From NCBI GenBank assembly GCA_002099365.1, contig MSED01000015.1, positions 3,100,001 through 3,164,000 of the forward strand: a stretch of DNA of 64,000 nucleotides, in the 5' to 3' direction. Position numbers and translations under genes: made by a program. Shown piece by piece: positions 53,974-63,093 of the stretch (position 1 is its first letter; the number at the start of each line of letters is the position of its first letter). The notes beneath the pieces were generated by a model. It worked only from the letters and a program-made list of their open reading frames with translations, searched no databases and was not told the DNA's origin. Origin of the DNA: Phialophora verrucosa (lineage: Eukaryota > Ascomycota > Eurotiomycetes > Chaetothyriales > Herpotrichiellaceae).

Positions 53974-55488
53974 ATGACGCTCCCACACGACCTGTTCTCC
54001 TACTTGCCGCGCTATCGCGTGCTTGTCTGCAATGAATGCCACTACGCAGTTCCTCGGAAGGCTGTGTCCCGACATCTCAAGGAGATCCATCGGCTCGGGT
54101 CTTCGGCTCGCCAACCCTTCATCGACTGGATGGACGGTCTCGACGTGTGTGAGCCAGACGACGTGGTTCCGCCAACGCATGCCGAGTTCCCTGTCGCAGA
54201 ACTCCCGGTGTACAACGGCCTGAGGTGCACTTGCCAGGACTGTGGGCATCTATGCTTGACGGAGAAGCGGATGAGACAGCACTGGAATGCGGCACATGCT
54301 GCCTCCTCTGCAGGGCCTGAACATTCGGGGATGGCGGCGCGTTTGGACTGCTCTGCTGTGCCGGTGCAGGTTCAGACGTTCTTCCGGGGGAACATGCTCA
54401 AGTATTTCTCCGGTCCGGTCGAGTCCAGTGGAAGCATGGACTCGGAAAGTGTCGGGTCCGTTGAGCCCCCGGCGCTGGTATGGAGGTTCGTTGATCCCAA
54501 CTGGCAGGGAGCCTGGCCGCCGGCATCGGCATTCAAGGCGAGCCGAATGCTCGGCGCCTCCGCTCCGGACATTCGAACCTTTGGGCTGGATCCGAATGTT
54601 GTGGATTTGTTGCAGCATTACCAGAATTCGACGTGTCGGACTATTGCCACGGACGCTAAAGACGGGCTGTTTTGGCGAGACACCGTGCTTCTGATCGCTC
54701 GGTCGCAGCCGTATCTCATGCTGGCAGTCCTATCGATCACGTCGCTGCATCTAGCGTACCTATTACCCGAGCGGCGGAGGGCACTGACCATGCAGGCAAA
54801 CGAGTACCAAGGCCAGGCAATGCCTTTATTCAGAGACGCCGTTGCGAACCCCAACAGCGAAAATTGTCATGCAATACTGCTGTTTAGCCATTTCCTCATC
54901 CTTAACACCTTTACCGCCGAGCAGCAGGATGACAATCTGCTGTTGGTGACCGGAGACGGCGACGACGACGTGGTACCCCCGTGGTTATACTTCATTCGCA
55001 ACAGTTGTAGCATGCTCTGTGCTGTGTGGGCTGACGTTGAAGCGGGCCCATGTCAGGATCTGGCTCGCAGGTGGGATGCGCCGTTCCAGATCAACGAGGC
55101 GCGGAAGAAGGTCGTGTCTGAATCTTTGCTTGCCGCAGTTCCGGTGTCCAACTCTCCAGAAGCATGGTCACACGGTGTCCACGAAATGTACCATGAAGCG
55201 GCGGCTGAGCTGGCTCTCGCGTTCGCGTGTTCGGATTCGAGCCCACTATCCTTCACCACCTGGGACGCGATAAGACTGTGGCCCATGAGGATTTCGGACG
55301 GGTTCGTGCGTTTGCTCAAAGACCAGCATCCGGCGGGTTTGATATTGTTGGCACACTATACCCTCATTCTTCGTCGAATAGAGTCAAACTGGTATTTCCA
55401 AGGACGGACCCGAAGACTCCTGCAGACCGTGAGACAGAACTTGAGTCCCCACTGGCATAGCTGTATCCCTCAGGATATCGAGATCTGA
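53974..55488 (+). CDS. DUF3505 zinc-motif protein fused to a fungal regulatory domain
   Basis: An intronless 504-residue protein. The N-terminus carries two OrsD/DUF3505-type zinc units: C19-X2-C22...H34-X4-H39 (VLVCNECHYAVPRKAVSRHL) and C85/C87/C90...H103-X4-H108 (LRCTCQDCGHLCLTEKRMRQ). From about residue 230 the protein resembles the ligand/regulatory domain of Upc2-like fungal transcription factors (FWRDTVLLIARSQPYLMLAVL, ILLFSHFLILNTF, IRNSCSMLCAVWADVEAGP). So a DUF3505 module stands where a Zn2Cys6 cluster normally is. The frame is open before the ATG at 53974 without another ATG. Probably a DNA-binding regulator; targets unknown. Confidence 0.82.
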   Translation: MTLPHDLFSYLPRYRVLVCNECHYAVPRKAVSRHLKEIHRLGSSARQPFIDWMDGLDVCEPDDVVPPTHAEFPVAELPVYNGLRCTCQDCGHLCLTEKRMRQHWNAAHAASSAGPEHSGMAARLDCSAVPVQVQTFFRGNMLKYFSGPVESSGSMDSESVGSVEPPALVWRFVDPNWQGAWPPASAFKASRMLGASAPDIRTFGLDPNVVDLLQHYQNSTCRTIATDAKDGLFWRDTVLLIARSQPYLMLAVLSITSLHLAYLLPERRRALTMQANEYQGQAMPLFRDAVANPNSENCHAILLFSHFLILNTFTAEQQDDNLLLVTGDGDDDVVPPWLYFIRNSCSMLCAVWADVEAGPCQDLARRWDAPFQINEARKKVVSESLLAAVPVSNSPEAWSHGVHEMYHEAAAELALAFACSDSSPLSFTTWDAIRLWPMRISDGFVRLLKDQHPAGLILLAHYTLILRRIESNWYFQGRTRRLLQTVRQNLSPHWHSCIPQDIEI

Positions 55489-55579
55489 TGTCGAGCGGCA
55501 CATCTGGCTTATGGACACAGAACACACTCCCAGCGCACTCGACACGTTCCTCGCGCCCGCGCCGCAGCCCAGGTTAACA

Positions 55580-57675
55580 TTACGGGAATATGGTGTCGCT
55601 GAAGAGATTTGCGATCAGGAACTCGTCAAAGAAGCCATCGCCAATAACTGGCCCGCCGGCCGAGAACTCAAGCCCTGGGAAGTCCCATTCCGTCACGAAC
55701 TGCTCTGGAATAAAGCTGTCGATTTCGTTGGCTGCCGCATTGCCGCCTGCGGTCCAGAAGTAATTGAGGGGTGATTGAGAATCTCGTCCCACGTTGTTGG
55801 CGTGGTCATTCTGACCTGGCGCTGCGCAGTCGCTTTCCAGCGCTCGCCCGTACTTCTGAATGCTCTGGTGCAACACTTGCAGGTACATCCTGCTGGTGGT
55901 GGTTCTGCCTCCACTTGTCCATCCACCTGCTGCTTTGTTCAATTCCTTCAGAAGCTTGTTCCCGTCTTCGAGCAGCTGTCTCTTGGATTCCTCGTCCGCA
56001 TCCGGTAACAGCCGGGTCAGCTTCAGGAGCAGCAAGAAGCAGAATGCACATTTAGCCCAGACAAAATCCGTCGCATAACAGAACTTGGACAGGTAATGCT
56101 GAGGTTGGTCGAGAATGACTCGAAGATGCCGTTGGAGGGAGTCCTTCGCCATGAGGAGAAGATCACGCTGTGCTGGGGACATTCCCGCTATATCGTCCTT
56201 TCCCAGGGCTCGTATTGCTCGACATAACGCAACTGTCTGGGACCAGCACTTCTGGACCTCCAGGTTGACCAGGAGGACTGGTGTTTCTGTGGTGGGGCCC
56301 GCCGCTTGCATAATGTTCTTCCAGTCATTGTACCAGACGTCAATGTCAACCTGGACGTCGTGGAGAATGTCCATGACCTCCTCCTCGTCAAATTGCTCCA
56401 TCCCTGAGATGGAGTCATGGACTTTCCCCCGCAGGGCATTGAGCTCAACTTGCGACAGTAAGCGGAGGTCTAGATCATTGGTAAAGGGCCTGTTCAACAG
56501 TATACGGCACCTCCTGGCGTCTCCCTTCAGTTGAAAACTGCGCAGATTACCGGCATCGACGTGAAGGATCTGCTCGAGGACCATGAGCTGGAACCATCCC
56601 CGAGCGCGCCGCATCAGCGTTGCATCACTCTCGTCATACACCGAGGGATCCGTCTTCCCGGATGATGATGATCCTCTGCTCACGAGTTTCCTCCTCAGCT
56701 CTTCGTATGCATCAGGCAGTTGGAGGTCAAGCGCCATCCGGGTTGCAAAGGCTAACAGCAACGATCGCTCGGAGACATAACAGGCAGTCACCAGCAGAGC
56801 CTGCACAGTCTCCAGAGAAGTGAGGTCAGGGCTGACGATGACGAGGTTGAGCATCTTCTTGAGGTGGAAATTGAGCAGGTGACAGATCTGCGAATCAGCA
56901 TCGCTGAGCACGCCGCAGCCAATGGTGATGATGGCGTTGAAGAGCAACGCACTTCTCGAGCTGATAGAGTCGAAAGTATCGTGCAGGGGGTCAAATATCG
57001 GGACGTAGCGGTCGCAACCCTGGAAGAACGCCCCGAAGAACAATTGAGCTTGTTCATACGTGATCAGACCTTTGGCGACAAAGTTGGGGACAGACACCAT
57101 CTCGACTTCGAACTGGGACCTCGTGCGTTTGCGTCGCAGCGTGCCTGGGCTTGATTGTGTATCCGGGCTTGCCAGGGCCATGCTTGCTGTTTGATCGGGC
57201 GCAGTGACGGCAGATAGACTAGTAGTAATCGCCGCGGCATCCTGAACACTGAGGCTTGTAGGGAGGACATTCTGTTGTGCTTCCAGCCGTTGTTTCAGTG
57301 CCGACACTTCTCGTTCCAGGTTCTCAATCTTCCTGGCAGGAAAGTCAGTATACATGCAAGAGGACCCAGCGCTCATAGGAATGGGAAGCATACTGCTCAT
57401 GTGGATCCGGAGGCTTCTCGACAAAGACACACGCCTTTTTCAGATTGCGGCATCTGGAGAATGTCAACCACAGCATTGGTCGCCAGGTCACCTTGACTCC
57501 TCACCGGGAGCACGGCCTCCCTCCATCGCAGCGCACCTTGGAAAACCTACATGCGCCGCATGCCTTCTGTCCGGGAAGTCAAATCAACGTCGTGCGGAGC
57601 CAGGGAAACTTGTGTGCTCACTGGAATCCTCTTTTTCGCGGAGGCTGTAGAGGTGGACGCTGCGGCCCCCTCCAT
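55580..57675 (-). CDS. Zn2Cys6 transcription factor, four exons
   Basis: Exons are 57675-57622, 57566-57505, 57453-57394 and 57332-55580, with 51-61 nt introns and matching phases, giving 642 residues. Only the splicing reveals the zinc cluster: C21, C24, C31, C37, C40, C47 (C-X2-C-X6-C-X5-C-X2-C-X6-C) with basic RFSKVR; exon 2 holds four of the cysteines and exon 3 the last two. A leucine-rich coiled coil (KIENLEREVSALKQRLEAQQ) follows as dimer element, then the fungal regulatory domain (TYEQAQLFFGAFFQGCDRYVPIF, SALLFNAIITIGCGVLSDA) typical of Tea1/war1-like factors. It is convergent with the DUF3505 regulator; the stops are 92 bp apart. Confidence 0.9.
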
Positions 57676-58403
57676 TTTCTGGGGTCGAGTGTTGTGTGGG
57701 CATAGCTTTTAGAGATACTCAGGACACAAGACTATACCCCAGAGTAGAGGGTGAAAGCTAAAGGAAATGTATCCAAAGCGATACAATGTACTGGTGACTG
57801 ATACAATGTGTGATCGGATAAGTAGAATTCGGGATGTGGAAACCTCGTCGCTTGGATTACAGAATGTACATAGCAGCGAATTTAACTGGACGAGGCCTGG
57901 GCACCAAGTCTTCGGGGGCCTGGACAAGCTAACGAGGCTGCTCTAGGCGCTGTGGGCAACACCCCGCCGTACTTGTCAGGGATGGATTCTTTCCTCCGTT
58001 GTTCCTCCGGATTCCCTTTGCTGCATCTCACTTTTTCGTGGCTTCAAGCGGGGTCACATACAAGTCTTTGCTCACGAACCGGAGACATTTCCTCTCCCAC
58101 TTGGACCGCCCACCAAGACATTGTCGCAACCTACTTTCCCATCGGCCGAACATGGCGGTCGAGCTCGCAACTCAGTCTGATCTGATCTGATCTGGTCTGA
58201 ATACGCCCTCAAGGCGTCTTCGCGTGCGGAAACTAAACCTCAAAGGAAATGCGCGGGCATTAGGCCACCAGTCAACATTGCTTGAGCGACGCCTGACATG
58301 GACTCTTCGAACCGTCCTTTATGACTGACGGCTCAGTCACTCTCACATTGCTTGTAGGTTCTCCCTTTCACTCTTCCTCCTCACGGGACACACAGGTTTC
58401 AGC
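57676..58403. other. divergent promoter, Zn2Cys6 gene / SDR gene
   Basis: 728 bp with no gene, carrying a TCTGA pentamer repeat at about 58174-58200. The arrangement suggests the regulator could control the SDR gene. Confidence 0.45.
58174..58200. repeat. TCTGA pentanucleotide repeat
   Basis: Five near-perfect TCTGA units about 200 bp before the SDR ATG, in non-coding DNA. Confidence 0.75.
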
Positions 58404-59345
58404 ATGTCGGTGTCCCTTTACAACGCCTGCGCCGTCGTAGGTGCTTCCACACTCAGCTACGTTTCCTTCAAGGCCCTCTCTGCTCTTCGTTTCCACCTAC
58501 ACTCCTCCAAGCTGCAGCGTTATCACCATGGTGCCGAACCCTGGGCTCTGGTAACCGGCGCCAGTGACGGTATCGGGCTGGCATTCGTGAACGAACTCGC
58601 CCTGCACGGCTTCAACGTTATTCTGCACGGCCGCAATGAGACTAAGTTGAAGAAGGTGCTCTCAGAGGTACAGCCGAAATACAAGACCAGCTTCAGACTG
58701 CTCGTACTCGACGCCACCACGCCGGCTTCCCCGGAGTTTGAGGAAACTGTCTTCTCAGCCGTCCGGGGCCTCAATTTGACGGTTGTGATCCACAATATCG
58801 CCGGGAGTGGTGAGGCACAGGTCGAAATGCCCATGTTCGAAGACCTCTCGGCCAAGCAGTGTGACGGCTGGATCAACGTCAACGTTCGCTTCACCACACA
58901 CCTCACCCGGCTGCTTCTGCCGGTCTTGCTGAAAAGCCAGCCCGGCCTGATGCTGTTCGTCAGCAGTGCCGTGACAGAGGTGCCGTCGCCGGGGGTCTCC
59001 CTGTACACCGGGTCGAAGCAGTATCTCGAGGGGCTGGCGAAATGTCTGAAGCTAGAGATGAAAATGCAAGGCCACGACATTGAGGTGAAGTCTCTGACGA
59101 CGGGGATGGTGGCCACGGCGTCGTCGGGCAGGTCCGAGAAGGACATCTCCTTCGTCATGCCTAGCACGCAGACGTTCGTCCGGGCGAGCTTGGCAAAGGT
59201 GGGCTGGGGGGATACCAAAATCACGCCGTATATCGGACATTGGCTGCAATTCGGCTTGGTCAAGAGTCTGCCAACCTGGCTGCAGGAGATGATGATCATT
59301 CGAATGGTGCGCCAGGTACAGGAGCAGATGGCCAAGAGAAACTAG
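58404..59345 (+). CDS. membrane-anchored SDR (17-beta-HSD / 3-ketoacyl-CoA reductase-like)
   Basis: An intronless 313-residue protein. A hydrophobic N-terminal segment (YNACAVVGASTLSYVSFKAL) is followed by TGASDGIG at 51-58, LHGRNETKL, LDATTP, HNIAGSG in the NNAG position, catalytic SSAVTEVPSPGVSLYTGSK and PGM-like TTGMVAT. This layout is that of HSD17B12/KAR-type reductases in ER or lipid membranes, but the NNAG motif is HNIAG and the C-terminal dilysine-like end is AKRN, so very-long-chain fatty acid elongation is not assured. The stop lies only 15 bp from the end of the convergent gene, so mature 3' ends must overlap. Confidence 0.87.
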   Translation: MSVSLYNACAVVGASTLSYVSFKALSALRFHLHSSKLQRYHHGAEPWALVTGASDGIGLAFVNELALHGFNVILHGRNETKLKKVLSEVQPKYKTSFRLLVLDATTPASPEFEETVFSAVRGLNLTVVIHNIAGSGEAQVEMPMFEDLSAKQCDGWINVNVRFTTHLTRLLLPVLLKSQPGLMLFVSSAVTEVPSPGVSLYTGSKQYLEGLAKCLKLEMKMQGHDIEVKSLTTGMVATASSGRSEKDISFVMPSTQTFVRASLAKVGWGDTKITPYIGHWLQFGLVKSLPTWLQEMMIIRMVRQVQEQMAKRN

Positions 59346-59360
59346 CGCTTCAGAACGATA

Positions 59361-60785
59361 TCAACCTACATACGAGCCTGGAAGATCCGGGTTCGGGCCC
59401 CAGCCACTTGGGGCGTCCTTCTCCCTAATGACCAGCCAGTACAGCTTTCGGAGACTCTTCTCCTCCTCGTCACCACTCAGTCGATCATCTTCAATCTCGT
59501 TCATCTCCTTGTTGTACCTCTTCTCGGCCCTTGACCTATCTCTCTCATACTCGGCCGATACTTTCGCCTTCTCCCTCTCCAACTTAGCCACGTCTCGGGC
59601 CTTCTGCTTCCTACCGGCATTTTCCAACTTGGCATCAATCTCACGCAGTTCCTTGCCCTTGCCCTTCTCGATCTTGCCCATTTCCCGCTCAAACTCCTCT
59701 TGCGCTTTCCGCGCCTCCTTGCGGTACTCCTGATGCGCCTTGCCGCGCTTCTCGAGCAACTTCTTCTCCCCTTTCGCCCTGTTCCGCTCACTGACTTTGA
59801 CGCTCAACCGGCTCAGCGCATTGTCCGGCGCCTCAATCGCCGGCAAGGGCGCCACATCTAGCTCCGCAATCCAGGGCTTCAACGCATCCAGCCGCCTCTG
59901 CTGCGCACTCACGTCGAGTGGGTTGACGTCGTCGTCGTCGCGCTCCATCCCGCCGCCCCCCGGTTCGAGACGCGTCAACAACCTGGCGTTCTTGTCCAAC
60001 TTGCCGTCCGCGGTCAAGGCGCCCGGCACGCCCAGCAGCTTGACCAGGGCTTCCGTCTTCGCGATCTCGACTTTCAGCCCCCGGGGCGCGAAGATGTCTG
60101 CGTTTGCCCGCTTCAGCTCTATCTCCGTGCGCCCATGCTGGATCACCCCCGCGGCCACCCCGGCCGTGACGTTGATGACGCCGCCAGCGATCTGGGCCGC
60201 CGCGCTCGGCACGAAGCCGACGATGTTGCCCGCGAGCCCGAGCACCTGTAAGGGCGGCGACTTGACGGCCACGCGGTTGACCGTGTCGAGGAACGAGAGG
60301 AACGTCTCGGCCCCGATGCCGTACGAGGCCAGACAAGGCGGGTAGGCACGCAGGAAGGGCGAGCCGTATTCCGCGACCGTCGCGGGGATGGCGATCGGCT
60401 TCGCTAGCCGCCTCGTTGAAGGCGACCGGGGTTCCCCATATCCTTCCCGCCGCTGTGTCTGCCAAAGTGGTTGGTCCTGGTTGATGGATGGGCTCTGCGC
60501 CTTTCGGTCGGGTCGGTCGGATCGGTCCCCGTACTCGACACTTGCGTGTGGGTGTCTACCTGCACAGACACCTGGCCCCGGATGTACTTGTGTATACGTT
60601 GCTTCTTCATACGCAGGCGGCTGCGCTTCGTAGTCCGAAGCTCGGGCCCCGGACTGGTATGGGCGGGGGTAGTAGCTGGTGTAGGACTGCTGCTGCGGCT
60701 GTGGCTGTGGTTGCAATTGTCCGCGCAGTGGGAAGTCATTGTAACGAGGCGAGCGAAAGCCCGCGTCTGATTTTTCAAAACTCAT
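59361..60785 (-). CDS. conserved fungal coiled-coil protein, function unknown
   Basis: An intronless 474-residue protein from the ATG at 60785; the frame is open upstream without ATG. The N-terminus is Pro/Gln/Tyr-rich with a PPAYEEA motif. The middle has a small-residue, membrane-associating region (PLQVLGLAGNIVGFVPSAAAQIAG...AAGVIQHG), then KRANADIFAPRGLKVEIAKTE. A long charged coiled coil runs from about 340 to 440 (EKKLLEKRGKAHQEYRKEAR and onward). I know similar fungal hypotheticals but no function. A short intron near 60570-60600 (low-complexity HPGPGVCAGRH) cannot be excluded. Confidence 0.78.
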   Translation of the reverse strand: MSFEKSDAGFRSPRYNDFPLRGQLQPQPQPQQQSYTSYYPRPYQSGARASDYEAQPPAYEEATYTQVHPGPGVCAGRHPHASVEYGDRSDRPDRKAQSPSINQDQPLWQTQRREGYGEPRSPSTRRLAKPIAIPATVAEYGSPFLRAYPPCLASYGIGAETFLSFLDTVNRVAVKSPPLQVLGLAGNIVGFVPSAAAQIAGGVINVTAGVAAGVIQHGRTEIELKRANADIFAPRGLKVEIAKTEALVKLLGVPGALTADGKLDKNARLLTRLEPGGGGMERDDDDVNPLDVSAQQRRLDALKPWIAELDVAPLPAIEAPDNALSRLSVKVSERNRAKGEKKLLEKRGKAHQEYRKEARKAQEEFEREMGKIEKGKGKELREIDAKLENAGRKQKARDVAKLEREKAKVSAEYERDRSRAEKRYNKEMNEIEDDRLSGDEEEKSLRKLYWLVIREKDAPSGWGPNPDLPGSYVG

Positions 60786-61500
60786 GGTGCGGGCGGGCGC
60801 AGCGAATGTCGAATCGTCGATCACGACTCTTAAGGACTCTACCGCAGATACAATACAGTAGAACGGGAGGTGGCAGATTGTAAAAGTGTATACGATTTAG
60901 TTTGGACTGGATTGCGCGGGGGACCGCAACATTTAAATACTATCTGTGTGCACATGCGCCGTATATTATGGTTGTTCGAGTACAACACAAGACACCACGC
61001 ATCGGCTTTCCCGTTGTGTCTCTATCTGCGAGAACCCCTTTGTTTATGACGACAACGTGAAGCTGAAGCAAAAAGCTGAAGGATGAGATTCTCCACTTCC
61101 CACATTCGCTAGAACGCAAGGAAAGAATGGTTGGTTGGCGAACGCGCGATGAAGATACGTGCAGAATACCCGGACAGGGCTCAACTAGCCCTCACAGCCC
61201 CCCCAGGCTCAAGCTTTGGGCTAAGCATTGAGAGATACAGTAAGCAGGCATGCAAGCCACAGCGTCGAACAGGACCACAGATAACTGACTGGCCAGTGGG
61301 AATGGTTCGTAGGTGACGGTTGGCAGGCTGTCGTAGAACATACCGCGTTAGGAATGGTGCAGATCGCTGCATGGCTGCGCCCGGCCTAATCCGCGTAAGG
61401 ACGTAGGGCGCCCTACAGGCTTAGCCCACATCCCTACTGTGTACTTGTCCTTTGGTATGGCATAACGAAGCGAAGTTCTGCGGCATAGCCTCGTGAGCTA
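60786..61500. other. intergenic, nothing recognised
   Basis: 715 bp upstream of the coiled-coil gene and downstream of the DUF2156 gene; no gene, repeat or RNA could be supported. Confidence 0.45.
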
Positions 61501-63093
61501 TCAGCCTGTCTCTTCTGAGATTCGTGATGCTGAACCTGTTTGGTTCTGAGCCTCCTTCTTTGGGTCCCGCTTGTTCATCCATCCGCCGAAAATCTCCCGC
61601 TTCAGGAGCCCTGCTACTTCGATGTTCGCAAAGTGGAGGGTCGCCAATGCATCCTGCACGCCCGGGGCGCCGTCGGGGTAGACGATATGTAGCCCCGAGT
61701 CCAGGGCAGGGTCTGGACGGAACTTGTCATGATATGCCTTCTTGCCGCCGATTGGCAGATGGCGGAAAGCGTGTCGGTAGCAAGTCTTTGTGATGGCAGC
61801 CATTGGACGGGAGAGCCCGCTGACCTCACCGAGCTGGACCGCCGGCTCGAAACCAAGACTCAGGTATCCGATCCCGGCCTGCTGAAGAAGGGACATGGCA
61901 GAGAAGATCAGTAAGTCGGTGATGCCTTTGGGTGCGTCTGGCGTCGCGCAGTACGGATCAATGTGATACCCGTTATTCGCACCAATCTTGCGCAATGCCG
62001 CGAAGCCAATACAGTTCCCGTGCCGGTCTGTAGTGTAAAGATAGGTCATCAGGGCCGGGATGGCAAAGGGATCAAACACCGTCATGAAAGCCTGAGGCTG
62101 GCCGGACTGGTTGCGAGTCTCCCGCCACGAATCGTATACCTGTCGCAGTTTCTGCTCAAGAACCTCATCGCGGGTGTGGGCAGGTGCGTATGCGTGTACT
62201 GAGACACCGCCTCTCTCCGGATCGAGTAACTGTCGGTGCTGGGCCAGCATTCTCTTCTGCTCCTTCTCGTGTAGAACTGGATTGGTGAGAGGGTTGAGGA
62301 CGCGCTCGGTGCCAAAGCGCATGGTGACCCATCGCCGCTTGCTTGCGTATGCAGCGAAGTCATCTGCGGCACCCAGGAATACGACACCCCAGCGTCGTCG
62401 TTTGCGAAGGCCCCGGAACTCTTTCAGGATTCGGTCATAATGGGACGGATCGCACAAAGGGTCGCCTCCTACCACAGCCACGTTGTTTCTAACCTTATAG
62501 TAGAGTGCTGCTTGGTGGTCTTTCGTCATGAAGAACGAGTAGGATGCGTCCAAGACGCCCATATGTGACACTCGCCCGAATCGTTCGACAAGAGAGCTCA
62601 GAGCCGCGACTGCCTTGAAGTCATACAGCGTGAAGGTATAAATATCGTTCTTCTTTCGTTTCAGTTCGGCAGAAGCCTCCTTCAAGCTGGTCGTGCTAGG
62701 TGAGGTGATGCTGGCGCTCATTGATGTCGAGACGTAATGGCTTTGGTGGCTACACTGGCCACCGTGAGAGACAATATCATGTGTAGTGACAGAAGTGCTC
62801 AGTATCATCGTGCTGCTCCGGCGCAATTGATGGGATTCCGGGTTCAGGAATGCGTCCTGCTTCAAGACTTGCAACCGTTGGATAATATTCATGGACTCGA
62901 GATCTTTGGTGGGCGACGTTAGCAAGGCTGCGAGCCCTCTTCCCAGCTGTTCAGAGAGCATCGGTTTGGGCGACCCTGGACTTCCAGTTTGCTTTTTGGG
63001 CGGACTCCTGGGTTTTGGCGATGTGCTAGCAGGGCGTTTGGCTCGAAACGAAGTGTTGTCGTCGTGTGCGACTTCCTGTCGACGTGAATTCAT
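61501..63093 (-). CDS. free-standing DUF2156 (GNAT-fold) protein, candidate ergosteryl-glycine synthase
   Basis: An intronless 530-residue protein from the ATG at 63093. A Ser/Pro-rich N-terminus of ~130 residues precedes the DUF2156 double-GNAT fold, the catalytic domain of bacterial MprF: YTFTLYDFKAVAALSSLVER, FFMTKDHQAALYYKVRNNVAV, GDPLCDPSHYDRILKEF, then GFAALRKIGANNGYHIDPYC and DLLIFSAMSLLQQAGIGYLS and RHAFRHLPIGGKKAYHDKFRP. These enzymes move an amino acid from aminoacyl-tRNA to a lipid. In Ascomycota a DUF2156 fused to AspRS makes ergosteryl-aspartate (ErdS) and a free-standing one makes ergosteryl-glycine (ErgS). This gene has no AspRS part, so ErgS is the better candidate. Substrate not proven. 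Confidence 0.82.
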   Translation of the reverse strand: MNSRRQEVAHDDNTSFRAKRPASTSPKPRSPPKKQTGSPGSPKPMLSEQLGRGLAALLTSPTKDLESMNIIQRLQVLKQDAFLNPESHQLRRSSTMILSTSVTTHDIVSHGGQCSHQSHYVSTSMSASITSPSTTSLKEASAELKRKKNDIYTFTLYDFKAVAALSSLVERFGRVSHMGVLDASYSFFMTKDHQAALYYKVRNNVAVVGGDPLCDPSHYDRILKEFRGLRKRRRWGVVFLGAADDFAAYASKRRWVTMRFGTERVLNPLTNPVLHEKEQKRMLAQHRQLLDPERGGVSVHAYAPAHTRDEVLEQKLRQVYDSWRETRNQSGQPQAFMTVFDPFAIPALMTYLYTTDRHGNCIGFAALRKIGANNGYHIDPYCATPDAPKGITDLLIFSAMSLLQQAGIGYLSLGFEPAVQLGEVSGLSRPMAAITKTCYRHAFRHLPIGGKKAYHDKFRPDPALDSGLHIVYPDGAPGVQDALATLHFANIEVAGLLKREIFGGWMNKRDPKKEAQNQTGSASRISEETG

